Assembly: GCA_036493595.1 (NCBI GenBank)
Contig: DASXPN010000072.1
Span: 6,040 to 70,039, forward strand
Direction: 5' to 3'
DNA length: 64,000 nt
DNA from: DATAES01 sp036493595
Lineage (GTDB): Bacteria > Actinomycetota > Acidimicrobiia > Acidimicrobiales > JACDCH01
The notes below the pieces were generated by a model. That model saw nothing but the letters and a program-made list of their open reading frames with translations, was not told where the DNA came from and did no database searches. Every line of letters begins with the position of its first letter. The stretch's first letter is position 1. Both the position numbers and the translations under genes were made by a program. Below are positions 17,319 through 26,648 of the stretch, piece by piece.

Positions 17319-17756
17319 GTGGACGTCGATCTGCACGAGACGGCAGCCATCCGGCTTCGCAACCACGAGCAGCGCTACACCGCCAACCGGCGAGCGATCG
17401 TCGAGGTGCTGGCGGCGGCGGAACGGCCGCTGACCGTCCCGGAGGTGCTCGAGCGAGGCGACCGGATGCCGCAGAGCTCGGCGTACCGGAACATGGCGCT
17501 GCTCGAAGCGGCGGGGCTCGTCCATCGCATCCTGGGCGGTGACGAGTACGCCCGCTACGAGCTCGACGAGGATCTGACCGACCATCACCATCACCACTTG
17601 ATCTGCTCGACGTGTGGCGCCATCGAGGACGTCACCCTTCCGGGCGCGCTCGAGGCGTCCATCGAGTCCGCGCTGAACCGGGCGGCGCGCCGCCGGGGTT
17701 TCGCCGGCGAACAACATCGCGTCGATTTGGTGGGCGTCTGCGCCCGCTGCCGCTGA
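17319..17756 (+). CDS. zur: Fur-family regulator, probable Zur
   Basis: This 145-residue Fur-family protein has an N-terminal winged helix with SSAYRNMALLEAAGLV (53-68). A regulatory site follows with five consecutive His (89-93), then CSTC (96-99) and CARC (141-144), the structural zinc site. It starts at GTG 17319. Divergence from a ZnuABC-type operon and the GAGA..TCTC boxes in between make Zur the best assignment, rather than Fur proper. With zinc bound it should repress both directions. Confidence 0.87.
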   Translation: MDVDLHETAAIRLRNHEQRYTANRRAIVEVLAAAERPLTVPEVLERGDRMPQSSAYRNMALLEAAGLVHRILGGDEYARYELDEDLTDHHHHHLICSTCGAIEDVTLPGALEASIESALNRAARRRGFAGEQHRVDLVGVCARCR

Positions 17757-17760
17757 TCGA

Positions 17761-18165
17761 TCAGTCGCGGTCGACGTCGCCGCGCTCGCGCGCCGCGAAG
17801 TGGGCACGGATCTGCTCCTCGGGTTCCTTGCGGTCGAGGTAGTCGCGCCACGACGTGATCGACCCGTCACCGTCGATCTCGATGATGGTGGCGCCGTGCA
17901 TCGCAACCGGCGCGGACTCGTAGGTGGCATGCCCGATCCACTCGAACACGGCCCAGTCTTCGCCACCGCGGATCGAGGTGATCTCCTGGTGCCAGTCCGG
18001 GAAGACGTTGCGCGTCTGTTGCTGGATGTCGCGCAGGTCCTGCGTCGGTGCGTTGGCGGGGTCGGCGAAGCGCGCGCCCGGCGCGAACAGATCGCGGAAG
18101 CCGGTGCCGCCCCGCATGTCGAGTGCGGACTCCAACCTGCGTGCAAACGCGTCCCAGTCCCTCAT
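17761..18165 (-). CDS. SnoaL/NTF2-like protein
   Basis: This 134-residue protein starts at ATG 18165 (MRDWDAFARRLESAL). A cone-shaped alpha+beta fold is suggested by FRDLFAPGARFADP, FPDWHQEITSIRGGEDWAVFEW and the closing ITSWRDYLDRKE, which match the SnoaL-like polyketide cyclase/ester-hydrolase branch of the NTF2 superfamily. The catalytic activity, if any, is unknown. Its start overlaps the stop of the preceding gene as ATGA. Confidence 0.7.
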   Translation of the reverse strand: MRDWDAFARRLESALDMRGGTGFRDLFAPGARFADPANAPTQDLRDIQQQTRNVFPDWHQEITSIRGGEDWAVFEWIGHATYESAPVAMHGATIIEIDGDGSITSWRDYLDRKEPEEQIRAHFAARERGDVDRD

Positions 18166-18641
18166 CGGTTGATCGCGGCTTGCCAGCTGCCGGTCAGCGG
18201 GATACGGGTCAGCGCCGCGCCGGCGCGCATCACCCACTCGAGCACCTCCCGATGGGGGCTCTCGGGATGGATGGCAACGACGAGCCCGCGCTTCGGATGG
18301 TCGGCCAGAACTTTCCAGTGGGCGGGGACCTCGATGCCCTTCTCGGCCAGCTTCCGCACGGCCTTCGGCCCGGACTTGTGGAGGATCCCGAGCTCGGCGT
18401 GGGGCGGCTTCTGCGACGGTAACGGTGCGACCCACGTGCACACGGGTACAGGAGGGCCGGTGCCCGAGAAGAGCCGGCCGAGGATGGTTTGGGTTGGAGG
18501 CTCGTCGTCCGGATGGATGCCCGGGTACAGGTTGATCCAGCCGGACTGCGCGGCGGTCATCTGCTCCATGACCCGGACGAGGGCGTCGACCGCGTAGTGG
18601 TCGTCCGGGCGGAACTCCACGAGCTCGGGTGTCCGCGCCAT
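18162..18641 (-). CDS. Conserved-looking protein of unknown function
   Basis: This 159-residue protein matches no family I recognise. It is mixed in composition, with LVRVMEQMTAAQSGWINLYP near residues 21-40 and a basic middle with LHKSGPKAVRKLAEKG. No signal peptide or membrane span is evident. It is translationally coupled to the SnoaL-like gene and divergent from the E1 dehydrogenase gene across 51 bases. Confidence 0.6.
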   Translation of the reverse strand: MARTPELVEFRPDDHYAVDALVRVMEQMTAAQSGWINLYPGIHPDDEPPTQTILGRLFSGTGPPVPVCTWVAPLPSQKPPHAELGILHKSGPKAVRKLAEKGIEVPAHWKVLADHPKRGLVVAIHPESPHREVLEWVMRAGAALTRIPLTGSWQAAINR

Positions 18642-18692
18642 CCTGAGGTTCTACCGCTACCGTGCGCTCGAGGCGGCACCTGAGGGGGCCAC

Positions 18693-20777
18693 GTGACAGC
18701 AACGATCGACGACGCTCTGACGCACCGGGGCTTCCCGAAGGCCGAGTTGGTCGACGACTACCGCCTGGCGCTGATCAGTCGCTCGCTCGACGACCGCGAG
18801 ATCAGCCTCCAGAAGCAGAGTCGGGTGTTCTTCCAGATCTCGGGCGCAGGTCACGAGGCGCTGCTGCTCGCCCTCGCCCATTCGCTGCGTCCGGGCTACG
18901 ACTGGTTCTTCCCGTACTACCGCGACCGTGCGCTGGTGCTCGGCCTCGGCGTCACGCCGACGGAGATGCTCCTCGAGGCGGTCGGGTCCGCCGACGACCC
19001 GGCGAGTGGCGGGCGGCAGATGCCGTGCCACTGGGGTCACCGCGAAAAAAACATCGTGACGCAGTCGTCGCCGACGGGGTCGCAGTGCCTGCCCGCCGTC
19101 GGGTGTGCCGAGGCGACCCGCTACATCCAGGGGCGCACGCTTCCCGGGTGCGAGGCGCACGGCGACGAGATCACCTACGTCTCGCTCGGCGAGGGGGCGA
19201 CGAGCGAGGGCGAGTTCTGGGAGTCGCTCAACACGGCCTGCCGGCTGCACTTGCCTGTGCTCTACATCGTGGCGGACAACGGCTATGCGATCTCGGTCCG
19301 CGCCGAGGACCAGTCGCCCGCCCCGATCTCGGAGATGGTGCGCGGCTTCCGGGGCCTGGCGGTCACGAAGATCGACGGGCGCGACTACTTCCAGGCGCGG
19401 CACTTCGGGGCGCGCGCAGTGGCGCGGGTACGAGCGGGCGAAGGTCCGGGCCTGATCCACGCCAAGGTCACGCGGCCCTACTCGCACTCCGCGGCGGACA
19501 CGCAGTCGAAGTACCGCCCGGTAGGGGAGTTGGCGGACGAAGCCGCGCACGACCCCATCCTCGTGCTCGAGCACGACCTCGTGAAGTGCGGCGTGCTCAG
19601 CGAGGACGACGTCGGCCGCATCCGCGCCGAGGCGAAGGACACCGTCGCGGTCGCGGCGAAGACCGCGTTGGCGGGGGCAAAGCCGGACCCCGCCACCGTC
19701 CTCGACCACGTGTACGTCCGGCCGCTCATCGAGGTCCCGCCGGCGCCGGATCCCGATGCGGAGAGCGTCACCTTCGGCGAGGCGATCCACCGCACGCTGC
19801 GCGAGGTGATGGCCGCGGACCAGCGCATCCGCGTGTTCGGTGAGGACGTCGCCGACGCGCCCGAAGACGTGCTCGCCGATGTCGAGGGCAAAGGCGGCGT
19901 GTTCGGCACGACGCGCGGCTTGCAACGAGAGTTCGGCATCGCTCGTTGCTTCAACACGCCGCTGGCGGAAGCGAACATCATCGGGCGGGCGGTCGGGCAG
20001 GGCATCCGCGGGCTGCGTCCCTGCCCGGAGATCCAGTTCTTCGACTACATCTGGCCGGCCATGACGCAGATCAAGAGCGAGGCGGCCACGATCCGCTGGC
20101 GCTCGAACGGATCGTTCTCGTGTCCGGTCGTCATGCGCGTCGCCATCGGCGGCTACCTGACCGGCGGTGCGATCTGGCACAGCCAGTGCGGCGAGTCGAT
20201 CTTCACGCACGTGCCGGGCTTGATCGTGATGTTCCCGTCGCGAGCCCGCGATGCCGCGGGCCTGTTGCGGGCGGCATTCCGTTGCGAGGATCCCGTCCTG
20301 TTCCTCGAGCACAAGCACCTGCTGCGCCAGGCGTACGCGAAGGACCCATTCCCGGGGCCGGACTACGTCGTCCCGCTCGGGTCGGCAAGCGTCGTGCAGG
20401 AAGGCACCGATCTCACGATCGTCACCTATGGCGCCACCGTCGAGCGGTCACGGCAGGCCGCTTCCCGGCTGGGTGAGGACGTGTCTGTCGAGATCGTCGA
20501 CCTGCGCTGCCTCGTGCCGTGGGATCACGAAGCGGTCGCCGCGTCGGTGGCGAAGACGGGCCGCGTACTCGTCGTGCACGAGGACATCCTGACGTCGGGG
20601 TTCGGTGCCGAAGTCGCCGCGTGGATCGCCCAAGAGTGCTTCAGCTCACTCGACGCGCCGGTCGCGCGTGTCGGAGCGAAGGACTGCCACGTCGCGTACG
20701 CGCCCGTGCTCGAGGACGCCATCCTTCCGCAAGTGGACGACATCGCCGACGCCGCGCGCGGCGTGCTCGCGTTCTGA
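18693..20777 (+). CDS. Branched-chain 2-oxoacid dehydrogenase E1, alpha and beta subunits fused
   Basis: This 694-residue protein starts at GTG. Residues up to about 340 correspond to the thiamine-diphosphate alpha subunit: SLGEGATSEGEFWESLN and ADNGYAIS form the cofactor motif, and RDRALVLGLG sits near the active site. From about 350 the beta subunit follows, with GEDVADAPEDVLADV, CFNTPLAEANIIG and the C-terminal VVHEDILTSGFGAEV transketolase domain. Most relatives encode the halves separately. The reaction would be decarboxylation of branched-chain or related keto acids in a complex with E2/E3, whose genes are not here. It ends one base from the convergent ilvA. Confidence 0.88.
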   Translation: MTATIDDALTHRGFPKAELVDDYRLALISRSLDDREISLQKQSRVFFQISGAGHEALLLALAHSLRPGYDWFFPYYRDRALVLGLGVTPTEMLLEAVGSADDPASGGRQMPCHWGHREKNIVTQSSPTGSQCLPAVGCAEATRYIQGRTLPGCEAHGDEITYVSLGEGATSEGEFWESLNTACRLHLPVLYIVADNGYAISVRAEDQSPAPISEMVRGFRGLAVTKIDGRDYFQARHFGARAVARVRAGEGPGLIHAKVTRPYSHSAADTQSKYRPVGELADEAAHDPILVLEHDLVKCGVLSEDDVGRIRAEAKDTVAVAAKTALAGAKPDPATVLDHVYVRPLIEVPPAPDPDAESVTFGEAIHRTLREVMAADQRIRVFGEDVADAPEDVLADVEGKGGVFGTTRGLQREFGIARCFNTPLAEANIIGRAVGQGIRGLRPCPEIQFFDYIWPAMTQIKSEAATIRWRSNGSFSCPVVMRVAIGGYLTGGAIWHSQCGESIFTHVPGLIVMFPSRARDAAGLLRAAFRCEDPVLFLEHKHLLRQAYAKDPFPGPDYVVPLGSASVVQEGTDLTIVTYGATVERSRQAASRLGEDVSVEIVDLRCLVPWDHEAVAASVAKTGRVLVVHEDILTSGFGAEVAAWIAQECFSSLDAPVARVGAKDCHVAYAPVLEDAILPQVDDIADAARGVLAF

Positions 20778-20778
20778 G

Positions 20779-21993
20779 TCAGTCCATCGCGATCGTCGTG
20801 ACCTGATAACCCTCGGCTTCGAGTGTCGCGATGATCGTGTCGGCGTGCGCGCGGTCGAGCGTCTCGATCACGAGCTCCACTTCTGTGCTGTGGATCGGGG
20901 CGGCGGCGAACAAGCGCTGGTGCAGCACCTCGACGATGTTGCCGCCCGCGAGGCCGAGGACGCCGGTGAGCTTGGCCAGCGATCCGGGACGGTCGTCGAG
21001 CCGAACGCGAAGGCGAGACAAGCGTCCGCTGTGCACGAGCCCGCGCAGGATGGTGGACGACAGCAGTCTCGGGTCGATGTTGCCGCCGGTGAGCACGATG
21101 CCCACCTTCTTGCCGGCGAAGCGCGCACGATGTTGCGCGACCGCGGCGAGCCCGGCGGCGCCGGCCCCTTCGGCGACGACCTTCTCGATCTCGAGGAACA
21201 GGTTCACCGCTTCTTCGATCGAGACTTCGCTGACCGTACACATCTCGACCGCGGCAGCTTCGAGGATGCCCCGCGTGATCGCACCCGGATGCGACACCGC
21301 GATGCCCTCGGCCATCGTCGGACCGCCCGGCACCGGCGCGGAGTCGTGGGCGAGCGCGTGCACCATCGACGGGTACGACTCGCTCTGCACGCCGACGAGC
21401 TCGACGTCCGGCGCCTTGGCCCGGTAGACGACACTGAGCCCCGAGAGCAGCCCGCCCCCGCCCACAGGCGCGACGATCGTGTCGAGATCGGGATGGTCGG
21501 CGAGCAGCTCCAGCCCTACCGTGCCCTGACCGGCGATGACGTGCTCGTCGTCGAAGGGGTGCACGAATGTGCGGCCTTCCGTTTCGACGAGCTCGCGTCC
21601 CCGCACGAACGCGTCGGCCACCGAGGAGCCGTGCAGCTCCACGGTGGCGCCGAGGGCGCGGGTGCTGGCTACCTTCACGAACGGTGTCGTGGCCGGCATC
21701 ACGACTTTGGCGTCGATGCCGAGCAACCGGGCATGGCGAGCGACCGCCTGGCCATGGTTGCCGGCGCTCACAGTGACGACACCGCACGCCCGCTCGTCGT
21801 CGGTGAGGTGATGCAGCTTGTTGCACGCGCCTCGTTCCTTGAACGACGCGGTGAACTGGAGGTTCTCGAACTTGATGACGACGGTGCAGCCGAGCAGCGC
21901 CGACAGGGTGTGCGACACGGCGCTCGGCGTGTGTTCGATCGACGGTGCGATGGTGATCGCGGCGGCGGCCACGTCGTCGACCGTGACCGTCAT
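20779..21993 (-). CDS. ilvA: Threonine ammonia-lyase (threonine dehydratase) with C-terminal ACT domain
   Basis: This 404-residue protein starts at ATG 21993. FENLQFTASFKERGA holds the PLP lysine, SAGNHGQAVA and PVGGGGLLSGL form the phosphate loop, and the last 80 residues look like an ACT regulatory domain. The length fits the single-ACT type that can serve biosynthesis or catabolism. The reaction is threonine to 2-oxobutyrate and ammonia. It overlaps the M20 peptidase gene by ATGA and is the last gene of a four-gene run, which hints at amino-acid catabolism rather than the ilv operon. Confidence 0.9.
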   Translation of the reverse strand: MTVTVDDVAAAAITIAPSIEHTPSAVSHTLSALLGCTVVIKFENLQFTASFKERGACNKLHHLTDDERACGVVTVSAGNHGQAVARHARLLGIDAKVVMPATTPFVKVASTRALGATVELHGSSVADAFVRGRELVETEGRTFVHPFDDEHVIAGQGTVGLELLADHPDLDTIVAPVGGGGLLSGLSVVYRAKAPDVELVGVQSESYPSMVHALAHDSAPVPGGPTMAEGIAVSHPGAITRGILEAAAVEMCTVSEVSIEEAVNLFLEIEKVVAEGAGAAGLAAVAQHRARFAGKKVGIVLTGGNIDPRLLSSTILRGLVHSGRLSRLRVRLDDRPGSLAKLTGVLGLAGGNIVEVLHQRLFAAAPIHSTEVELVIETLDRAHADTIIATLEAEGYQVTTIAMD

Positions 21994-23405
21994 CTGTTGT
22001 GCGCGTGCGCGTCGAGCACGTGCGCGACAGCGACCGTCACGCCGCGAGCCATCGACAGGTCGAGGAACTCGTTCGGGCCGTGCGCATTCGAGCCGGGACC
22101 CATCACCCCCGTGATGACGAACTGCGCGTGCGGGAACCGCTCGCCCAGCATTGCCATGAACGGGATCGTGCCGCCCTCGCCGATCGTGCGGTACGGCTGA
22201 CCGAACACGTCCTGTGACGCTTCGTCGAGCGCGGTCGACAACCATGCCGCGGTTGGTGGCGCGTTCCATCCTGATGCGGCCTGTTCGACGTGGGCGTCGA
22301 TCTCGGCGCCGTACGGCGGATCAAGGGTGAGCGCGCGCACGATGGCCGCGCCCGCGGCATCGGGGTCGCACGTCGGCGGAAGGCGGAACGACAGCCGCAC
22401 GGTCGTGAACGGCCGCAGCACGTTGCCTCCCGCCGGGCGGTCGGGCACGCCCTCGATGGCGATGAGCTCGAGCGCCGGCTCCCATGTCTTGGCCCGGAGT
22501 TGCGCGATGTGGTCGCCGTCGTTGAGTGGATGGACAGCGTCGACGAATGGAAACTCGCCGGCGACGCGGCTTCCGAGCTCGTTCGCGGTGGTTGCCATCT
22601 CGCCCGCCCGATCCTCGGGGAGGTCGACGCGCAACTCGGGAAGCAGCAGCTCGCCGGTGTCGGAGTCCTCGATGCGATCGAGCAGATGGCGCAACACGCG
22701 GAACGTCGACGGCACGACGCCGCCGGCCGCACCCGAGTGCACACCCTCGCGCAGCACGCGCACGGTGACGTCGACGGCGACGAGACCTCGCAGCGAGGTG
22801 GTCAGCCAGACGCGGTCGTAGGTGCCACAGCCCGAATCGAGGCACACCACGAGATCCGGTTCGCCGATGCGATCGGCAAGGTGATCGATGTACGCCTCCA
22901 GGTCGTAGCTGGCCGACTCTTCGCACGCCTCGATCAACGCGATGCAGCGCCCGTGCCGTCCGCCTGCCGCGTGCACGGCTTCGATCGCGCTCATCGCGGC
23001 GAACGCGGCGTAGCCGTCGTCACCACCGCCACGGCCGAACAGGTGGTCGCCCTCGAGCACCGGCGTCCACGGACCGAGGTCCTCGCGCCAGCCGGCCATC
23101 TCCGGTTGCTTGTCGACGTGCCCGTACAGGAGCACCGTGCCGGTGGACTCGGGATCGGTGGCCGGTACTTCCGCGACGATCAGCGGCGTACGTCCGGGCA
23201 GTCGCTCGACTGACACCGTGAGCCCGTCGATCGGTCGCGCCGCCATCCACGAGCTGACGAGCTCGACCGCGCGGTCCATGTGCCCTGACGCGGCCCAGTT
23301 CGCGTCGAACGCGGGTGACACGTTCGGGATGCGGATGAACTCCGTCAACGTGGGCATCACGTCGGCATCCCACGATTGCGCGACATGGTCGGCAGTGGTG
23401 GTCAC
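21990..23405 (-). CDS. M20-family metallopeptidase (dipeptidase-like)
   Basis: This 471-residue protein starts at GTG. The di-zinc ligands can be read: LLYGHVDKQPE (His, then Asp), FGRGGGDDGYAAF (bridging Asp), ACEESAS (catalytic Glu and ligand Glu), VVCLDSG and the late GPGSNAHGPNEFLD His. The insert between the two halves is the dimerisation domain. It hydrolyses dipeptides or N-acyl amino acids in the cytosol. It lies 6 bases from the esterase gene and is coupled to ilvA. Confidence 0.88.
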   Translation of the reverse strand: MTTTADHVAQSWDADVMPTLTEFIRIPNVSPAFDANWAASGHMDRAVELVSSWMAARPIDGLTVSVERLPGRTPLIVAEVPATDPESTGTVLLYGHVDKQPEMAGWREDLGPWTPVLEGDHLFGRGGGDDGYAAFAAMSAIEAVHAAGGRHGRCIALIEACEESASYDLEAYIDHLADRIGEPDLVVCLDSGCGTYDRVWLTTSLRGLVAVDVTVRVLREGVHSGAAGGVVPSTFRVLRHLLDRIEDSDTGELLLPELRVDLPEDRAGEMATTANELGSRVAGEFPFVDAVHPLNDGDHIAQLRAKTWEPALELIAIEGVPDRPAGGNVLRPFTTVRLSFRLPPTCDPDAAGAAIVRALTLDPPYGAEIDAHVEQAASGWNAPPTAAWLSTALDEASQDVFGQPYRTIGEGGTIPFMAMLGERFPHAQFVITGVMGPGSNAHGPNEFLDLSMARGVTVAVAHVLDAHAHNR

Positions 23406-23411
23406 GGGCGC

Positions 23412-24929
23412 TCAGTCGTGGACGCCGCGGACCGACGGCCACAGCTCGTGCCACATCTCGCGCGTGGCGCCCATCGGATCATCGAGGAGGCGGACCGTCG
23501 GGCCGAGCTCCATGACGTTGCGGTCGGCCGTCGAGTACGTGCCCCACTGGGGCATGTCGTCGTGGCTGGGCGACCCGTCGCGCGCCATGGCCGTCCACGC
23601 GCCGGACACCAACGTCGACAGCGCGCGGGTGTCGTCGCCGATGTCACCGAGGAGGAAGTCGACGCCGCGGCGATCGACGTTGTCGAACACGAAAGGAATC
23701 TCGATCGCATGGCAGGCGCCGAGGGCGCCGTCGAACGCGGTGGACTTGTACGTGAACAGGTACGCGTACGTCGATTGCTGATGCGAGGACTGCGCTTCGG
23801 CCAGTCGTACGGCCGGAATGCGGAACACCCAGTCCGTCGCGATCGCGCACCACAACTCATCGTTCGACAGGCCCGGGCGCTCGTCGCGGTAGACCGCGAT
23901 GACATCGCCGGCACGATCGCCGACGGTCTTGGTGAGCCGGCCAAGCAACTGACCATCAGGCATCGGCCCGCGGGCGCGCTCCATCACATGGAAGAGCTTC
24001 CATTCCTCGGCGGCGGTGCCGGCGAGCAGCGCGACATCGGCCGCAGCTCCCTCGCGCACCGCGTCGATCGGCGGTCTCGGCAGGACCACGCCGTCGACCA
24101 CCGGCGAGAACGGAAGACCCAAACCCGTGAGGTCTGCGAGCCGCGGGCCCGCCGCGAGCTGCGCCGCCAGCAGCGTGTCGATCGGCACGGTGAGCAGGGC
24201 CTCCGCGTCGGAGGGTTTGATCCCGAGCTCCCCGAGCATGATCTCGGTCACGGTGCTCGCCTGGGCCACGGACTTCGCGTGATCGGCGGCGCCGCTCTCG
24301 GGGATCGCACCGCGCAACAACTCGGGCACGCCGGGCGTGCCGAGCAACGTGCCGACGCTCATACCACCGGCGGACTCGCCGAAGATCGTGATGTGGTCCG
24401 GGTCGCCACCGAAGGCCGCGATGTTGTCCTTCACCCAGTGGATCGCGGCAATCTGGTCACGGATGCCGTTGTTGCCCGAGCCGCCGAACTGCTCGCCGAG
24501 CACGCCGTCGAGATGGAGGAAGCCGAACGCACCGAGGCGGTAGTTGAGCGTGACGACGACCACGTCACCCTGGCGAGCGATGCGGGCGCCGTTGTACCAG
24601 GGCGTGGAGCCCTGGCCGGCGGTGAACGCGCCACCGTGGATCCACACCATGACCGGACGGGGGTTGTCGTCGACGGCGGGCGTGAACACGTTGAGGAAGA
24701 GGCAGTCCTCGCTTCCCGCGACAGCAGGCGCGGCCAACATCGACTCGAGCGGCGAAGGATTCTGCGGAGCCGCGGCGCGGTATGCACTTGCGTCGTAGAC
24801 GTCGTCCCACGGCTCGACCGGTTGCGGCGGACGGAACCGCTCCGCACGCGCGAAGCGAATGCCGCGGAACTGCACCACGCCGTCCTTCTCGAAGCCCTGG
24901 ATCTTGCCGTTGGTCGTGGAGGCGATCAC
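23412..24929 (-). CDS. Type B carboxylesterase
   Basis: This 505-residue alpha/beta hydrolase of the cholinesterase-like family has its nucleophile in GESAGGMSVG, the oxyanion hole in WIHGGAF, and the catalytic His in ACHAIEIPFVF. The early motif SEDCLFLNVFTP is the family's second signature. No signal peptide is seen, so it should act in the cytosol on carboxylic esters. It starts at GTG 24929 and sits between acyl-CoA dehydrogenase and M20 peptidase genes of the same strand. Confidence 0.9.
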   Translation of the reverse strand: MIASTTNGKIQGFEKDGVVQFRGIRFARAERFRPPQPVEPWDDVYDASAYRAAAPQNPSPLESMLAAPAVAGSEDCLFLNVFTPAVDDNPRPVMVWIHGGAFTAGQGSTPWYNGARIARQGDVVVVTLNYRLGAFGFLHLDGVLGEQFGGSGNNGIRDQIAAIHWVKDNIAAFGGDPDHITIFGESAGGMSVGTLLGTPGVPELLRGAIPESGAADHAKSVAQASTVTEIMLGELGIKPSDAEALLTVPIDTLLAAQLAAGPRLADLTGLGLPFSPVVDGVVLPRPPIDAVREGAAADVALLAGTAAEEWKLFHVMERARGPMPDGQLLGRLTKTVGDRAGDVIAVYRDERPGLSNDELWCAIATDWVFRIPAVRLAEAQSSHQQSTYAYLFTYKSTAFDGALGACHAIEIPFVFDNVDRRGVDFLLGDIGDDTRALSTLVSGAWTAMARDGSPSHDDMPQWGTYSTADRNVMELGPTVRLLDDPMGATREMWHELWPSVRGVHD

Positions 24930-24973
24930 GGTCTCGAACCTATCTCGTGATCACGCCGGCGATCCGTGCCGGA

Positions 24974-26098
24974 TCAGCGGGGGAGGCCGAGGAACCGCTC
25001 GCCGAGCACGTTGCGAAGGATCTGGGTCGTGCCGCCCATGATCGTGTAGGCGGGCGCGTAACACACGGCGCGTGCGGCGCGGGCGCCGAGGCCGTTCTCC
25101 TCGCCCCACAGCAGCGCGTGCGGCCCGAGAACTCGGGCCGCGAAGTTGGCGAGCCGCTGCTCGAACTCTGTGCCGAACGTCTTCGTCGCCGCCGAGAATC
25201 CTGCGGGCGCCTGCTTCAACGTCTCGCGGATCACCAGGAGCCGTCCGATGCGATAGCAGGTCTCGATGGCGGCGAGCTCTTGGCGAACGATCGGATCGTG
25301 GCGATCGATGCATCCGGACTCGAGCAGGTCCCGGTAGAGCGCGTAGTTGGACACGAGCCGGTCGATGCCGCCGCGCTCGTGCTCCATCTGACGCATCAGT
25401 TGGCGGAAGCTGTTGTTCTGCTCGCCGACGAGATGATCGCTCGGCACGCGCACACCGTCGAAGGTCACTTCGCTGAAGTGGCGGTTGGTCGTCATGTCCT
25501 CGATCGGGCTGACGCTCACACCGTCCGCGTGCATGTCGACGACGAATTCGGAGAGCCCTGCGTGCTTCGGCGCGTCGGGATCGGTCCGGGCGATCAGGTA
25601 ACACCAGTCGGACACGGCCGCGCCGCTGGTCCACACCTTCTGCCCGTCGATGACCCAGTTGTCGCCGTCACGCACCGCGCGTGTGCGCAGCGACGCGACG
25701 TCACTGCCGGAGTCCGGCTCGCTCATGCCGATGCACCACATCGACGTGCCGGCGACGATGTCGGGGATCCACCGTCGCCGTTGCTCGGTCGTGCCGAACT
25801 GCAGCAACGTCGGACCCATCTGGCGGTCGGCGAACCACATCGCGGCGATCGGCGCGCCGTTGGCGATGAGCGCTTCGTACACGATGAAGCGCTCGAGGGC
25901 CGTGCGCCCGTGGCCACCCTCCTCGACCGGCCAGGTCATGCCGATCCACCCACGCGCCCCGAGCTCCTTCGACAACGCGGGGTCGTGCCCGACGATCCAC
26001 GAGTCCTCGGGGAACGGCGTTCGTCGCGTCCACTCGAGCGCGAACTCGGTTGCCTCGTCGCCGAGGGCGTCGAGCTCGGCGGGGACGGAAAAGTCCAT
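24974..26098 (-). CDS. Acyl-CoA dehydrogenase
   Basis: This 374-residue flavoprotein of normal length has GMSEPDSGSDVASLRT, which binds FAD/substrate in the middle beta domain, and the family C-terminus GGTTQILRNVLGERFLGLPR. The position usually holding the catalytic Glu in the C-terminal helix domain is not certain from reading alone. It oxidises an acyl-CoA to the enoyl-CoA and passes electrons to ETF. It is first in a four-gene same-strand run. Confidence 0.9.
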   Translation of the reverse strand: MDFSVPAELDALGDEATEFALEWTRRTPFPEDSWIVGHDPALSKELGARGWIGMTWPVEEGGHGRTALERFIVYEALIANGAPIAAMWFADRQMGPTLLQFGTTEQRRRWIPDIVAGTSMWCIGMSEPDSGSDVASLRTRAVRDGDNWVIDGQKVWTSGAAVSDWCYLIARTDPDAPKHAGLSEFVVDMHADGVSVSPIEDMTTNRHFSEVTFDGVRVPSDHLVGEQNNSFRQLMRQMEHERGGIDRLVSNYALYRDLLESGCIDRHDPIVRQELAAIETCYRIGRLLVIRETLKQAPAGFSAATKTFGTEFEQRLANFAARVLGPHALLWGEENGLGARAARAVCYAPAYTIMGGTTQILRNVLGERFLGLPR

Positions 26099-26122
26099 CG
26101 GCCGAGCCTACGTTCGCGGGCA

Positions 26123-26623
26123 GTGATCATCCGACCCGTGCAACCTCACGAGTACGACGACCTGGGCGCCCTCACCTTGGACGCCAACACGAGCCTCGAC
26201 GGCCATGTCCACGACCTCGAGTACGAGGCCGAGCTCGCCGACGTGCGAGCACGAGCGGAGGCGCCCTCCACGGTCGTACTCGTCGCGGTCGACGGGGACG
26301 GAACGTTGCTCGGCGGCGTCACGGAGGTGGTCGACCACACCTCACCCTTTGCCGAGGGCACACCGGTCGACGCCGCCGCCATTCGCATGCTCGCCGTGTC
26401 GCGCGCCGCGCAACGCCGCGGCGCCGGCGAGGCACTCGTCCGCGCCTGCATCGACCGGGCCCGCGAGCGCGGCAAGGCGGCGGTCGTGCTGCACACGACA
26501 CCGTGGATGACGACTGCGCACCGGTTGTACGAGCGCATCGGTTTCGTGCGGTACCCCGCACACGACGTGCAGATCACTGCCGAGGTGTTGCTGCTGGGCT
26601 ACCGGCTCGAACTCGTGCCGTGA
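26123..26623 (+). CDS. GNAT-family N-acetyltransferase
   Basis: The frame is 166 residues from GTG 26123 (MIIRPVQPHEYDDLGAL). Motif A is IRMLAVSRAAQRRGAGEALV, giving the acetyl-CoA loop RRGAGEA, and motif B is RLYERIGFVRYP. The upstream in-frame extension lies over the acyl-CoA dehydrogenase gene and was rejected. It is divergent from that gene across 24 bases. The amine substrate is unknown. Confidence 0.85.
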   Translation: MIIRPVQPHEYDDLGALTLDANTSLDGHVHDLEYEAELADVRARAEAPSTVVLVAVDGDGTLLGGVTEVVDHTSPFAEGTPVDAAAIRMLAVSRAAQRRGAGEALVRACIDRARERGKAAVVLHTTPWMTTAHRLYERIGFVRYPAHDVQITAEVLLLGYRLELVP

Positions 26624-26648
26624 GAGGGTCACCTCGTACGCTCCGCGC

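Noticed and set aside
20525..21826. Minus-strand frame of 433 codons overlapping ilvA
   Set aside because: Out of frame with the threonine ammonia-lyase motifs and low complexity in Arg and Gly.
24782..26122. Upstream in-frame extension of the GNAT gene
   Set aside because: It is the mirror of the esterase/acyl-CoA dehydrogenase genes; the acetyltransferase starts at GTG 26123.
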